From Sinorhizobium terangae (GTDB lineage Bacteria; Pseudomonadota; Alphaproteobacteria; Rhizobiales; Rhizobiaceae), in contig NZ_CP121659.1 of the NCBI RefSeq assembly GCF_029714365.1, positions 3,632,501-3,696,500 of the forward strand: a stretch of DNA of 64,000 nucleotides, written 5' to 3'. This document shows positions 11,475 to 20,038 of this stretch, in pieces (the first letter of the stretch is position 1; each line of letters starts with the position of its first letter). The notes under the pieces are model-generated. The model was not told where the DNA came from, searched no databases, and was given only the letters and a program-made list of their open reading frames with translations. The position numbers were made by a program, and so were the translations under genes.

Positions 11475-11580
11475 TTACAGCGCCGCGCGTCCAATCGGAC
11501 GCGCAAAGGTCGCTGTAGCACTTTGATTTGCTGCATGATTTTATCCTTAAATCGATTCCGATTTAAGGAATCATGCAGTA
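11475..11580 (+). repeat. RIME-like intergenic mosaic element
   Basis: This is a two-part palindromic element. An arm reading tacagcgccgcgcgtcc pairs with the following ggacgcgcaaaggtcgctgta. A second hairpin follows, built on ctgcatgatt ... aatcatgcag. Related copies lie at 15476-15581, 25607-25702 (reverse) and 26982-27038 (internally deleted). It fills much of the 310-bp gap between the giant kinase and the TetR gene. No gene is seen in that gap. Confidence 0.8.
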
Positions 11581-11707
11581 GAACTTGGGCCTCGTCGCCT
11601 CACGAGCTGGATGGAGCGCATATTGCGCGTCACTTCATGTGTCCCCAATTGACGGCAGCTCGATTTCATGTCACAGACTGTGTCTATAAAACTTTGGAGC
11701 AAGCTGC

Positions 11708-12349
11708 ATGACGAACGTCCGCACCTACAACAGCCCTTTGCGCGCAGAAAAGGCACGTGAGACGCGGGAGGCAATCCTCTCCGCGCTGTTCGAGTTGATG
11801 GATTCGGCGGGCGCCATGGACGATGTCTCCACAGAAGCGATTGCGCAAAAGGCCGGGGTGCAACGCAGAACGATCTTTCGTCATTTCGCGACCAAGGACG
11901 AAATGCTTGCCGCTTTCTGGCCCTGGCTTAACGCCCGAATTGGCACCTCCGCGACGCCGATGACGTTGAAAGAAGTCGTCGATGGCCCGCGGCAGGCATT
12001 TCCGCAGTTCGACATGCACGAGCCGGCGATCCGCGCCTCGCTGCATTCCAAAGCCGGTCGCGAGATGCGGATCGGTACAGTTGCGGCCCGCCGCGCGCAT
12101 TTCGCGCGCGCCTTGGCTCCGGCCATTGCCTCCCTCCCGGCCTCCGAGGCCTGGAAGGTCGAGGCGCTGGCGCACCTGCTCTTCTCGGCCTCCGCATGGG
12201 AGGCTCTGAAGGACTATGGCGGTCTCACTGGCGCCCAGGCCGGTGAGGCTGCCTCCTGGGCGCTTGAGGTGATCCTGTCCGCGGTCACATCCGGCCACAC
12301 ACCCGCGGACGTCGCATCGCAACCAAAGGAGACAAGCGATGAAGTTTGA
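11708..12349 (+). CDS. TetR/AcrR family transcriptional regulator
   Basis: The 213-residue protein has an N-terminal TetR DNA-binding domain. The helix-turn-helix lies at about residues 35-60 (STEAIAQKAGVQRRTIFRHF), followed by the typical KDEMLAAFW. The C-terminal ligand-binding region is not recognisable by eye. Its 3' end overlaps the cupin gene by 11 bp, so the two are probably translated together, and the regulator may respond to a substrate or product of the cupin. The target promoter is likely its own, but no clear palindrome was identified upstream. Confidence 0.9.
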   Translation: MTNVRTYNSPLRAEKARETREAILSALFELMDSAGAMDDVSTEAIAQKAGVQRRTIFRHFATKDEMLAAFWPWLNARIGTSATPMTLKEVVDGPRQAFPQFDMHEPAIRASLHSKAGREMRIGTVAARRAHFARALAPAIASLPASEAWKVEALAHLLFSASAWEALKDYGGLTGAQAGEAASWALEVILSAVTSGHTPADVASQPKETSDEV

Positions 12350-12791
12350 CGTCACTACTTCTGAAAGCGGCGAGGCCCTCTGGGTCGTTGCCGATCGTAT
12401 CCGGTTCCTTGGCGGCATCGCGGGCTCGGGCCTCGAACTGATCGAGGTCGAGATTCCGCCGGGCTCTGGGACCCCGCCCCATACCCACGCTTCGCCCGAA
12501 ATGTTCTATGTGACGGAAGGCGAGGTAACGGTTCGCCGCTTTACGGCCGACGGTCCACCGGAGGTGACGGTTGCTGGACCCCACGCCGCAATCCATATCG
12601 GGTCGATGACGCCGCACAACTACTCGAACGACAGCGGCCGCACGGCACGAATGCTCGTCCTCCTCGAATCGTCCATGATCGCCTTCTTCCGCGACATCGG
12701 CACCAGCGAGCCTCAGGCGCAGCCGGACTTCGCGCGGATCGGCTCAGCCATGCAACGTCATGGCATCGAGATGTTGACGATTGCGGCTTGA
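12339..12791 (+). CDS. Cupin-domain protein
   Basis: The 150-residue single-domain cupin starts at ATG behind AAAGGAGAC. Cupin motif 1 is PPHTHASPEMFYVTEGEV (about residues 46-64), giving His-X-His and Glu metal ligands. Motif 2 is IHIGSMTPHNYSN (about 86-98) with a His. It resembles quercetin-dioxygenase-like small cupins, which bind a divalent metal, but the substrate cannot be read from sequence. It overlaps the upstream TetR gene, suggesting a self-contained regulator-enzyme pair. Confidence 0.85.
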   Translation: MKFDVTTSESGEALWVVADRIRFLGGIAGSGLELIEVEIPPGSGTPPHTHASPEMFYVTEGEVTVRRFTADGPPEVTVAGPHAAIHIGSMTPHNYSNDSGRTARMLVLLESSMIAFFRDIGTSEPQAQPDFARIGSAMQRHGIEMLTIAA

Positions 12792-12803
12792 GCGGCGCTG
12801 TCG

Positions 12804-12925
12804 CTAGCGCGGGATGAGCAAAAGTGTGTACGGTTTTCCGCCCGCATCATGCGCTTATTCGAATCCGTCACGTTTATGATTTTAGGTCGATCGGACCTAA
12901 AATCATCGTGATCTAACGCACGCCA
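12804..12925 (+). repeat. Second-family palindromic repeat (copy 1)
   Basis: The segment starts ctagcgcgggatgag, shares the block tgtgtacggttttccgcccg with the copy at 39194-39310, and contains a 13-bp hairpin at 12876-12906 (atgattttaggtc / gacctaaaatcat). It lies between the cupin gene and a convergent small gene. The A/T-flanked hairpin could work as a bidirectional terminator. Confidence 0.8.
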
Positions 12926-12995
12926 TGACGGACCTTCGACATGGCACCGGACCGTCGGAAACAGTCCGGTGATCACGCTGAGGAGCAGCCCGACA

Positions 12996-13448
12996 TCAAG
13001 CCGATCGGACGATGTTTCTGTCAAGCCAGCGCACATCCTGCTGCAATCGGGCATAGGACCGGGTCGGTATCATGCCGTGATGTGTGGCTGCCACTTCGTT
13101 TGCGTCGGCCCGGATGTTCCGTTCCTCACGATGCAGCCTGTTGAAGGCCACCGGACCAAGCTTGCCTTCGGCGCGCTCCGACTCGATGCGCCGATCGGCC
13201 GTGCGAAGCTCGTGGAGGATATTGGCGAGCCGCGGACCCCGAACGGACATGGCGGGTGTTGCCGTTCCGACGGCTGGTGCCGGAGGAGTCATCGCGCCGT
13301 CATTGGGGAATACTCCCTGGTAGTAGTCGCCATTTTCGGGACCGATCGAGGGTGCCTGGCCATGGTGCTGTCCGGCCGCGAGGGCGTTGCCTGCCACGAG
13401 TGACAGGGCAAGAGCTGCGATTGCTGATGTCGTGATAAGCGAGCGCAT
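12996..13448 (-). CDS. Small secreted protein of unknown function
   Basis: The 150-residue protein has a clear Sec signal peptide (MRSLITTSAIAALALSLVAG, cleavage after ALA near residue 24) and starts behind AAGGAGACGCAAA. The mature part has a Pro/Gly-rich linker followed by a charged helical region rich in Arg, Glu and His (about 75-145). No cysteines, transmembrane segments or recognised family are seen. It is convergent with the cupin gene and probably monocistronic. Confidence 0.75.
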   Translation of the reverse strand: MRSLITTSAIAALALSLVAGNALAAGQHHGQAPSIGPENGDYYQGVFPNDGAMTPPAPAVGTATPAMSVRGPRLANILHELRTADRRIESERAEGKLGPVAFNRLHREERNIRADANEVAATHHGMIPTRSYARLQQDVRWLDRNIVRSA

Positions 13449-13812
13449 TTTGCGTCTCCTTGATCATTGGAAGCTATGGGCTTCCGCGGGGCCGTCTCAC
13501 ACTGTCGCGTCGCGACCACGTCGATCGCCGGCAGTATCCAGCCTCACAAACATCATAAAATGAGCGGAAGCGTGGTTCACGTTAACAATAATTAAAGTTT
13601 ATGCGTATCCTGGAGTCCAATTTTCGCCAAATTCTACTTCCAAATGGCATGAAATAGATATTGGGCTGCGCCTCAGTTTCATGAACATATTGTAATGTGT
13701 CCATCAGTTCTCAGAGATAAAGGCTGTAGATTGCTTCAGCGCCGGCAACGCGCTTCTGCCAGAATTCCCTTGCAAGTTCCTCCTACCTCCTATGCGTCGT
13801 ACCTTCTTGACG
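13449..13812. other. Intergenic region upstream of two divergent genes
   Basis: About 360 bp, comparatively AT-rich (13560-13740), between the minus-strand secreted protein and the plus-strand histidine kinase. No gene is seen. It must hold the promoters of both genes, but I could not assign -35/-10 boxes with confidence. Confidence 0.5.
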
Positions 13813-13856
13813 GGTAACGATCATTACCGTACGTGCTTATGGTAACGCCAATTACC
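13813..13856 (+). promoter_or_regulatory. Tandem palindromic operators GGTAA-N6-TTACC
   Basis: Two 16-bp palindromes lie at 13813-13828 (GGTAACGATCATTACC) and 13841-13856 (GGTAACGCCAATTACC). Their start-to-start spacing is 28 bp. The second abuts the GGAGG ribosome-binding site of the kinase gene. A third copy lies in front of the TetR gene at 16228-16243, so these are likely binding sites for that regulator. Confidence 0.8.
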
Positions 13857-13866
13857 GGAGGTCGCC

Positions 13867-15460
13867 GTGGTGCAACCCGACAGGAAATCGTTCGGACCAT
13901 CGATAGACATCGACGATTACAAGCAAACCGAAGAGGCATTGCGCGAACGGGAGCGGGAGCTCTTCCAGCTCATCGACATGGTTCCGATCCATATCTGGCG
14001 AATGAAGCCCGACGGCGAGCCGACCTTCTTCAACAAACAGAAGGTGGATTTTCTCGGAATGGACGTTGGGGATACGGACAAGCCGGGCATGAGCCGATTG
14101 GCGGCGCTTGTAGAGACCGTCGTCCATCCAGATGATGCAGCCAAGCTGGCGGACACGCTCGGCCACTCCCTCGTTACCGGCGAGCACTTTTCCATGCGCT
14201 ATCGCCTGCGCCGCGCCGACGGCGTCTATCGGTGGATATCGAGCCGCGCCGATCCGATGCGGGATCAGGACGGGCGCATCGTCCAGTGGTACGGCCTCTG
14301 CCACGACATCGACGATCAGATGCACGCCGAAGAGGCGCTGCGCCAAAGCGAACGGGAGCTTCAGCAACTGATCGATGCCCTGCCGGTCCACATCTGGAGC
14401 TGGACGCCCGAAGGCAAGCTGTCATACGTCAGCAAGCGACACCTCAACCTTCTCGGCATCTCGGAGGGGAGCATCGAGGATTTCGCAAGAATGGCGCAAG
14501 AGCTGGTTCATCCCGAAGACGCTCCTGAAGTGGAGCGTACGGCAGCGAACAGCATCAAGACCGGCGACGCCTTCGTGATGCGGTACCGCGGGCGCGGGAA
14601 AGATGGCGACTATCGCTGGATGGAGGGCAGGTGCGAGCCTCTGCGCTATCAAGACGGCAAGATCGTGCAATGGTATGGCGTTTCGCTCGATGTTCACGAC
14701 GGGGGTGCGCGCCCGGGAGGAATTGCGCCACGCCCAGGAAAATCTCGCGCGTGCGAGCCAGGCGGCGAGCCTCGCGGAACTCTCAGCGTCCATTGCGCAC
14801 GAGGTCAACCAGCCGCTGACGGCTGTGATTACCTCCTCGAATGTCTGCCAGCGGTGGCTTGCGACGGAACCGCCGAACATCGAGCGGGCGCAGAAGAGCG
14901 TGGAGCGCATCGCCCGTGCCGCGAGCGCCGCCGCGGAGGTCGTGAGCCGCGTGCGCGCCCGGTTCCGGCAATCCGCGGAAACGAGAGATCCGATCGCGCT
15001 CGGCAGCCTCGTCGTGGAGACGCGTGACCTCATGGCCGAGGAGGCGACATGCCGTCGCGTCCGCGTGGATGTCGAGATCGAAAACGGCCTTCCGCCGCTT
15101 GCCGTCGATCGCGTCCAGATCCTGCAGGTCCTGATCAATCTCGTTCGCAACGGCATGGAGGCAATGGAGTCCGTTGCGAGTGACCGGGTCCTCCGGATGC
15201 GCGTGCGGCGATCGGGGGACGTGGTCCGGACCGAGATCACCGACTGCGGCCCGGGCATCGAATTTCCGGACAGGATATTCGAGCCTTTCTTTACGACCAA
15301 GGGGCACGGCATGGGCATGGGGCTCGCGATCTGCCGTTCGATTGTCGAGTCCCACGGCGGGCAATTGTGGGCGGAGAACAACGAGCCTCATGGAACGACG
15401 CTTGTCTTCACACTGCCGGTCGTCGACGTGAAGGCGCCGTTTGCTCACGAAGAACCATAG
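13867..15460 (+). pseudogene. PAS-PAS sensor histidine kinase, frameshifted by one G
   Basis: The start is GTG behind GGAGG. The first frame encodes two PAS/PAC domains (about residues 30-150 and 155-275, each ending in IVQWYG). The kinase domain continues in another frame up to 15460. Removing one G from the run GGGGG at 14701-14705 restores a 530-residue protein reading LDVHDGVRAREELRHAQENL across the join. The rebuilt protein has HisKA with His311 (IAHEVNQPLTAV) and a HATPase (NLVRNGMEAM, DCGPGIEF, GMGMGLAICRSI). It is soluble with no transmembrane segment, in the same kinase class as the giant protein's C-terminus. The shift could be a true recent mutation or a sequencing error in a homopolymer. 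Two operator palindromes precede it. Confidence 0.85.
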
Positions 15461-15475
15461 ACGTTCTATCCGTGC

Positions 15476-15581
15476 TACAGCGCCGTGCGTCCTTTAGGAC
15501 GCACAAAGGACGCTGTAACTCTTTGATTCCACGCATCGTGCTTTCCGAAATCGGGTCCGATTTTCGGGCCGATGCGCTAGC
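15476..15581 (+). repeat. RIME-like intergenic mosaic element
   Basis: The first palindrome arm is ctacagcgccgtgcgtcc with its complement ggacgcacaaaggacgctg. Then come ctttgattccacgcatcgtg and a second hairpin (aaatcgggtccgatttt), ending gatgcgctag. The last bases supply the TAG stop of the minus-strand TetR gene. The element separates the convergent kinase and TetR genes. Confidence 0.85.
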
Positions 15582-16191
15582 GAGGTCGGACGCCATTCAG
15601 GAAGACCTCCACGGCCGAAGCGACCGCCTCCCGCGCCTCTTCGTCCGACGGCGGCGGGCGGAGTGCCAAAATAACCTGAAGAAGGTTATCGCGGATCATG
15701 CCGACGAAGAGGCCGGCCAGGCGCAGGCAATCATCCGCCTGAATCTCCCCTCGTTCCCGCGCGAATTCGAGGACCTCGGCGAGACGGGAGGTGGCCCGGC
15801 CTGGGCCCTTTTCATAGAACGCCTTGACGAGATCAGGAAAGCGGGTGGCTTCGGTGATGGCAATCCGGTAAATGCCGATCAACGTGGGTGACATGTAAAG
15901 GCCCATGAGACGCTGGCCAAAGGCTGTCAGGGTTTCCTCCAGATCGTGTCCTTCGATTTCCTCCACGACCAGGGTCGACAGCAGCTTGTCCGCGCTTTCG
16001 GAGACGATCGCGGAGAACAGGCCCTCCTTGTTGCCGAACTCATTGTAGATGTTTCGCTTCGATCCACCGGCACGCTCGATGATCGCATCGATGCTCGTCG
16101 CCGCGTAGCCTTGCTCGAAAAAGACGTCGGCCGCCGCTTGAAGAAGGGCCTGCCGGCGAGTTTTCAACCGCCCCGATTTTGCTGCAACCAC
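15577..16191 (-). CDS. TetR/AcrR family regulator, likely autoregulated
   Basis: The N-terminal TetR domain begins RRQALLQAAADVFFEQGYAA, with helix-turn-helix SIDAIIERAGGSKRNIYNEF followed by GNKEGLF. The C-terminal half resembles the AefR-type dimerisation/ligand domain (YRIAITEATRFPDL). I chose the GTG at 16191 because a longer frame, opening with TTG at 16254, would put the GGTAA palindrome inside the coding region. With the GTG start the operator is 36 bp upstream. The protein is about 204 residues. Its operator recurs twice before the divergently placed PAS kinase, so it probably represses both. The stop codon is part of a RIME-like element. Confidence 0.85.
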   Translation of the reverse strand: MVAAKSGRLKTRRQALLQAAADVFFEQGYAATSIDAIIERAGGSKRNIYNEFGNKEGLFSAIVSESADKLLSTLVVEEIEGHDLEETLTAFGQRLMGLYMSPTLIGIYRIAITEATRFPDLVKAFYEKGPGRATSRLAEVLEFARERGEIQADDCLRLAGLFVGMIRDNLLQVILALRPPPSDEEAREAVASAVEVFLNGVRPR

Positions 16192-16227
16192 AACCTTTGA
16201 CCTCGCCTCATGATGCGTTCCTTGAGT

Positions 16228-16243
16228 GGTAATTGGCATTACC
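16228..16243 (-). promoter_or_regulatory. GGTAA-N6-TTACC operator upstream of TetR gene
   Basis: The palindrome GGTAATTGGCATTACC in reverse complement reads GGTAATGCCAATTACC. That differs by one base from the operator at 13841-13856. Its position just upstream of the TetR start suggests negative autoregulation. Confidence 0.78.
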
Positions 16244-16349
16244 GACGATGTCAATGGCGGTAGCGGGAGCGACGAAGTGGCTTCGCTGCCTGCAGCAGCG
16301 TCAAGTCGATGCGCCAGATCAAGGCGTTCTCGCCTGAGGGCGGCGCCGT

Positions 16350-16622
16350 CTAAAACATGAGCCAGCTTCGAAAAATCGCGAAACCGTGGATATAGATCGC
16401 GCCGAGGAGGAAAAGGACACCAAGGGCAAGGACGCCCCGACTGACCGGTTTCAAGGTGTCTCGCAAGCGGGGAACGTAACGCATCAGCTCTGGACGAAGG
16501 GGTTCGCGTGGCACGGACTGCGCGGGGCCCGACTCGCCCGCCTTGGCTTTTGCCTTAGGCAAGGTGAGGACATTGCCGTCACGAACGACCAGCACTGTCG
16601 AGCCGCGGTTCCTTACAGCCAT
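16350..16622 (-). CDS. Small single-pass membrane protein, unknown function
   Basis: The 90-residue protein starts at MAVRNRGSTVLVVRDGN. A hydrophilic Lys/Pro-rich N-terminal half is followed by one transmembrane helix near the C-terminus (VLALGVLFLLGAIYIHGFAI). An in-frame upstream extension to 16781 looks non-coding, rich in Thr/Arg/Ser without a ribosome-binding site. No strong Shine-Dalgarno precedes the chosen start. No family is recognised. It lies between the TetR gene and the betaine-type locus, and about 280 bp of apparently gene-free DNA follows on the right (16623-16902). Confidence 0.5.
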   Translation of the reverse strand: MAVRNRGSTVLVVRDGNVLTLPKAKAKAGESGPAQSVPREPLRPELMRYVPRLRDTLKPVSRGVLALGVLFLLGAIYIHGFAIFRSWLMF

Positions 16623-16902
16623 GTAGCTTACTCGGTTCGCCCTCGTGCGCGTCGGGCCTATGTCTGTCCGACTCGCGTCCGCCGGGTGTGTGCATGAAGG
16701 TTCTCCGACCTGGAGGTTGCCTTGCAGCCGATGAGAGTTGCTCGAGGCGGGCCCAGAGTCTTTCGTTTGCCGAATTCGCACAAGTTATACAGTCGTATGA
16801 AAAAACGCCTTTGAGCCGACGGAAGGAGGTTTTTCTGCAAGCGCGAGTCGCCAAAATGTCTGAAGACCCACGACACCCAGTTCTGGTGCCTGGCAAGTCG
16901 AA

Positions 16903-17901
16903 CTAAATATAGCCCCTGATGGCTGCCAGGATTCTTGCATCCAAAGTGATGAAGCCACCGCCATTCTTCGCCGACAATGAGACCTTTTGACCCGGTATAT
17001 ACACGCCGAGCTGCTCGAGGCGCCTGACCTGTTCGGCGAGGCGAGCGCCGAAGTCTCCCCCGATCGCATTCGGCGATAGCGTGACAATGGTCAAGCCGGT
17101 GCCGGGGCATTCGGCTCCGGACCTGAAGTCTGGCGTGTCGAGGGACCAGGACGCGCCTGACAGGCCGGCCGCCAGGACCTCGACCATCAAGGCAATATTG
17201 GCTCCTCGCGGCCCGCCAAAAGCGAGCAGCACTCCTCGCAGCGCCTTGTGCGGGTCAAGGGTGACCTCGCCGTTTTCATCGGTGGCCCATCCCTCGGGAA
17301 TGGAGCGCCCCTCTGAAGCAGCCCGGACGATGTTGACGAACGCCGTTGCGCTCGACGACTGATCGATGACCAGCGGTCGCTCCGATCCCGACATCGGGGC
17401 ACCGAAGGCCAGCGGGTTGGTACCATAGACGGCCTTGGCGCCCGGTGTCGCGGCCACCATGGCAGGACTGTTGGCTACCGCAAGCGAGACCAGCCCATCG
17501 AGGGCCAGGCGTCTGACGTAGTATCCCAATTCGCCTGCCGTATAGCTGTTCCTCTGCGTGAAGATTGCCACACCGAAGGTCCGCGCCCGGTCGACGAGGT
17601 CCTCATAAACGAGGTCGAAGCCGAGCTGGGCGATTCCCCGATTGGCATCCGCGTGAATGAGGGCCGGAAGTCTATGTACGATGCGGGGGCTCGCACCCCC
17701 GTCGATGCGGCCCTCCCGCAGGCTCTGCAGGTAGTCGAGGAAATGTGGAAACCCCAGCTCGTCGCGGCCGACCTCGATGGCAGAGAGTGTCGCGTCGACG
17801 AGCGACTTCGCCGTCAAATGGCTGGCGCCTGCGGACAGGCAGGCCTCGGTCGCGAGCGACCGAGCCTCGGCAACGGGCAATGTGATCCTCTCGTCGAACA
17901 T
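16903..17901 (-). CDS. Ldh2/MDH2-family NAD(P)-dependent dehydrogenase
   Basis: The 332-residue protein belongs to the malate/L-lactate dehydrogenase (YlbC/YbiC-like) family. That family includes ureidoglycolate and lactate enzymes and also Delta1-pyrroline/piperideine-2-carboxylate reductases. Visible family blocks include GVAIFTQRNSYTAGELGYYV, the TPGAKAVYGTNPLAFGAP nucleotide-binding segment and FGGPRGANIALMVEVLA. Its ATG overlaps the stop of the upstream oxidoreductase (ATGA), indicating translational coupling. Beside ProC-like and demethylase genes, a cyclic-imine reductase role is plausible, but this is inference. Confidence 0.82.
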   Translation of the reverse strand: MFDERITLPVAEARSLATEACLSAGASHLTAKSLVDATLSAIEVGRDELGFPHFLDYLQSLREGRIDGGASPRIVHRLPALIHADANRGIAQLGFDLVYEDLVDRARTFGVAIFTQRNSYTAGELGYYVRRLALDGLVSLAVANSPAMVAATPGAKAVYGTNPLAFGAPMSGSERPLVIDQSSSATAFVNIVRAASEGRSIPEGWATDENGEVTLDPHKALRGVLLAFGGPRGANIALMVEVLAAGLSGASWSLDTPDFRSGAECPGTGLTIVTLSPNAIGGDFGARLAEQVRRLEQLGVYIPGQKVSLSAKNGGGFITLDARILAAIRGYI

Positions 17902-19886
17902 CAGAGCTCCAATGCAACCTTCCTGCCTTCATGGAAGGCATAGGGAGCCTGCCGCGAGGCGGCGCAATCGCCGATTAGATGGAAAGGCAGACCCTGACCC
18001 TCCAGATCTTGTGCCAACCAGTTGGCCGACATGTTTGTCGTGGCGAGGACGAGACAGTCTCCCTCGACGAAAGCTTGCCGTCCGGTGTTGTGGTCGACAA
18101 CCGTTGCGCCGTTCCCGTGCCATTCGACGACGCTGACTTCGACCAGCCAGTTGACGTCGAGCTTCCTCAGGATCCGCCGCAGCGGCACATCGGCCGTCGT
18201 TCGCTGGAGTTCCTTGCCGATGAAGGGGTCCGGGGAGAGGATGGTGACTGCATGGCCGTCCTCGGCAAGCTTCCAGGCCGTGCCGCAGCCCCGCCAGCCG
18301 CCACCTTCGTCGAGAAGCAGAACGCGGTTTCCGGGCCTCGCTTGACGCGCCACGACGGCCTCGACGGTGAACACGTTGCCGCGCTCGATCCCAGGCAGTG
18401 TCTCGACCGCGGGCAGGGCCTTCTGAAACCCTGTTTCCGGTGAATAGGAGCCGGTCGCAAGGATGATCGAATTGGCTCCGTAGGCCAAAATCTCCGATGC
18501 CTCCACGTAACAGTTGAGGCGCACGTCGACCTTCAGCTTGTCGAGCTGGCGTTCGTACCACTGGATGAGATCGAGAATCTGCCCGCGACGGGGCTGCATG
18601 CCGGCGAGCAGGAAGTTGCCGCCAAGCCGGCTGGAGGCTTCCATCAGGGCGACCTCGTGGCCTCTCTCTGCAGCGACCCGCGCCGCTTCCAATCCCGCCG
18701 GCCCGCCGCCCACGACAAGGACCTTCTTCGGTTCCGCGGTCCGAGTGAAACGGTCGCCGCCCCATTCAGATTCCCGTCCCGTGGACGGGTTGATGAGACA
18801 GCTTATCCAGTAGTCGCGCGAGCGCCGGCCCCAGCACATCTGATTGCAGGAAATGCATCCCCGGATGTCGTCGGGGCGATCGTCTTTTGCCTTTCGAGCG
18901 AGATGCGGATCGGCGATCTGGCCGCGGACGATGGACACCAGGTCCGCTGCACCTTCGCCAAGCACGATTTCGGCATTTTCCGGTGTCCTGATATGACTTT
19001 CGGCAATGACCAGCGCCTTCTTCACGGTCCGCTTGAGCGTCGCCCCGAGGTCGGCCCCGAGTTTCTCGGGGTAGAGGAAGGTGGGCATCAGCTTATGGAA
19101 GTCCAGATAGCCGCCGGACCCGCAAGTGACGTAGTCGATCAGCCCCAGTTCGTCATGCATGCCGACGATCTCGGCAAGCTCATCTCTGGAGAGCGCGACG
19201 CTGTAATCCGGCTCGTCGCTGACGGCGAGGCCGACGATGAAATCGGGTCCGCAGATCGCCCGGATGCGCGCGAGGATCTCGCGTGACATTCGCGTGCGGT
19301 TTTCCAGAGAGCCGCCCCAATCGTCGTCCCGGCGGTTCGACCACGGCGTCCAGAATTGATCGACCATACCGAGATAGGCGGCCCAGACTTCGACGCCGTC
19401 GAAACCCGCCTCCTGACACCGGCGTGCCGCCTGGACGAAGCCGTCGATGGTTTCCCAGATCTCCGCCTCGCTCATCGGATGCGAGCCATCGCTGTCATGA
19501 TAGCTGGGGAGACCCGACGGTGACCAATGCGGGTGAAAGGAATTGTCCGAATCGCCATGAGCGCCGACATGATAGAGCTGCTGGATGGCGACAGCGCCGT
19601 TGTCCTTGATGGCGGCGGCAACCTTTCTGAAGTGGGGGACCACACTGTCGTCCGAGGGGCGAAAGTTTCCCCGGGTAAGCACGGCTGCCGGATGGACCGG
19701 CATGGGTTCCACGACGATCATGGCTGCCCCGCCAATCGCCCGCTCGGCGTAATACGCCGCATGCCGCTCGGTCGGAAGCCCGCCTTCGGCCATGTTCGCC
19801 GTATGGGCCCCGAACACGATCCTGTTTCTTAGGGTGCACCCACGGAGCCTGATGGGTGAGAACAGGTGCGGGAACAGCTTAGACAT
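17901..19886 (-). CDS. OYE-type FMN/4Fe-4S/FAD oxidoreductase (dienoyl-CoA reductase/amine dehydrogenase family)
   Basis: The 661-residue protein has an N-terminal FMN TIM-barrel (about 1-350) of the old-yellow-enzyme/trimethylamine-dehydrogenase class. An iron-sulphur motif CISCNQMC with a fourth Cys 12 residues on lies at about 353-372. An FAD/NAD(P) domain starting VLVVGGGPAGLEAARVA (about 398) forms the C-terminal half. All four cluster cysteines are present. Such enzymes demethylate N-methyl amino acids (StcD, dimethylglycine-type) or reduce enoyl compounds. It is the penultimate gene of the minus-strand operon with ProC, a betaine-binding protein and TetR, so an N-methylated or betaine-derived substrate is likely. 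Confidence 0.88.
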   Translation of the reverse strand: MSKLFPHLFSPIRLRGCTLRNRIVFGAHTANMAEGGLPTERHAAYYAERAIGGAAMIVVEPMPVHPAAVLTRGNFRPSDDSVVPHFRKVAAAIKDNGAVAIQQLYHVGAHGDSDNSFHPHWSPSGLPSYHDSDGSHPMSEAEIWETIDGFVQAARRCQEAGFDGVEVWAAYLGMVDQFWTPWSNRRDDDWGGSLENRTRMSREILARIRAICGPDFIVGLAVSDEPDYSVALSRDELAEIVGMHDELGLIDYVTCGSGGYLDFHKLMPTFLYPEKLGADLGATLKRTVKKALVIAESHIRTPENAEIVLGEGAADLVSIVRGQIADPHLARKAKDDRPDDIRGCISCNQMCWGRRSRDYWISCLINPSTGRESEWGGDRFTRTAEPKKVLVVGGGPAGLEAARVAAERGHEVALMEASSRLGGNFLLAGMQPRRGQILDLIQWYERQLDKLKVDVRLNCYVEASEILAYGANSIILATGSYSPETGFQKALPAVETLPGIERGNVFTVEAVVARQARPGNRVLLLDEGGGWRGCGTAWKLAEDGHAVTILSPDPFIGKELQRTTADVPLRRILRKLDVNWLVEVSVVEWHGNGATVVDHNTGRQAFVEGDCLVLATTNMSANWLAQDLEGQGLPFHLIGDCAASRQAPYAFHEGRKVALEL

Positions 19887-20038
19887 CAGGATTTTCCGGC
19901 AATGCCAATGGCAGGCAGGCGTTTCGAGAACTCATAAAACCAGTCCATTCGGTTCCCCTATTGAAGAAGCCGGCACACGTCTTGTTTGCTTTTCGGTTGG
20001 ATCGGTGCGGCGCGTGCCTGCGCCGCACCTTGTGTCTA

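Noticed and set aside
16688..16906. 72-codon plus-strand frame between the small membrane protein and Ldh2 gene
   Set aside because: Contains an internal aaggaggt by chance and no recognisable domain; it converges into the dehydrogenase gene without a terminator.
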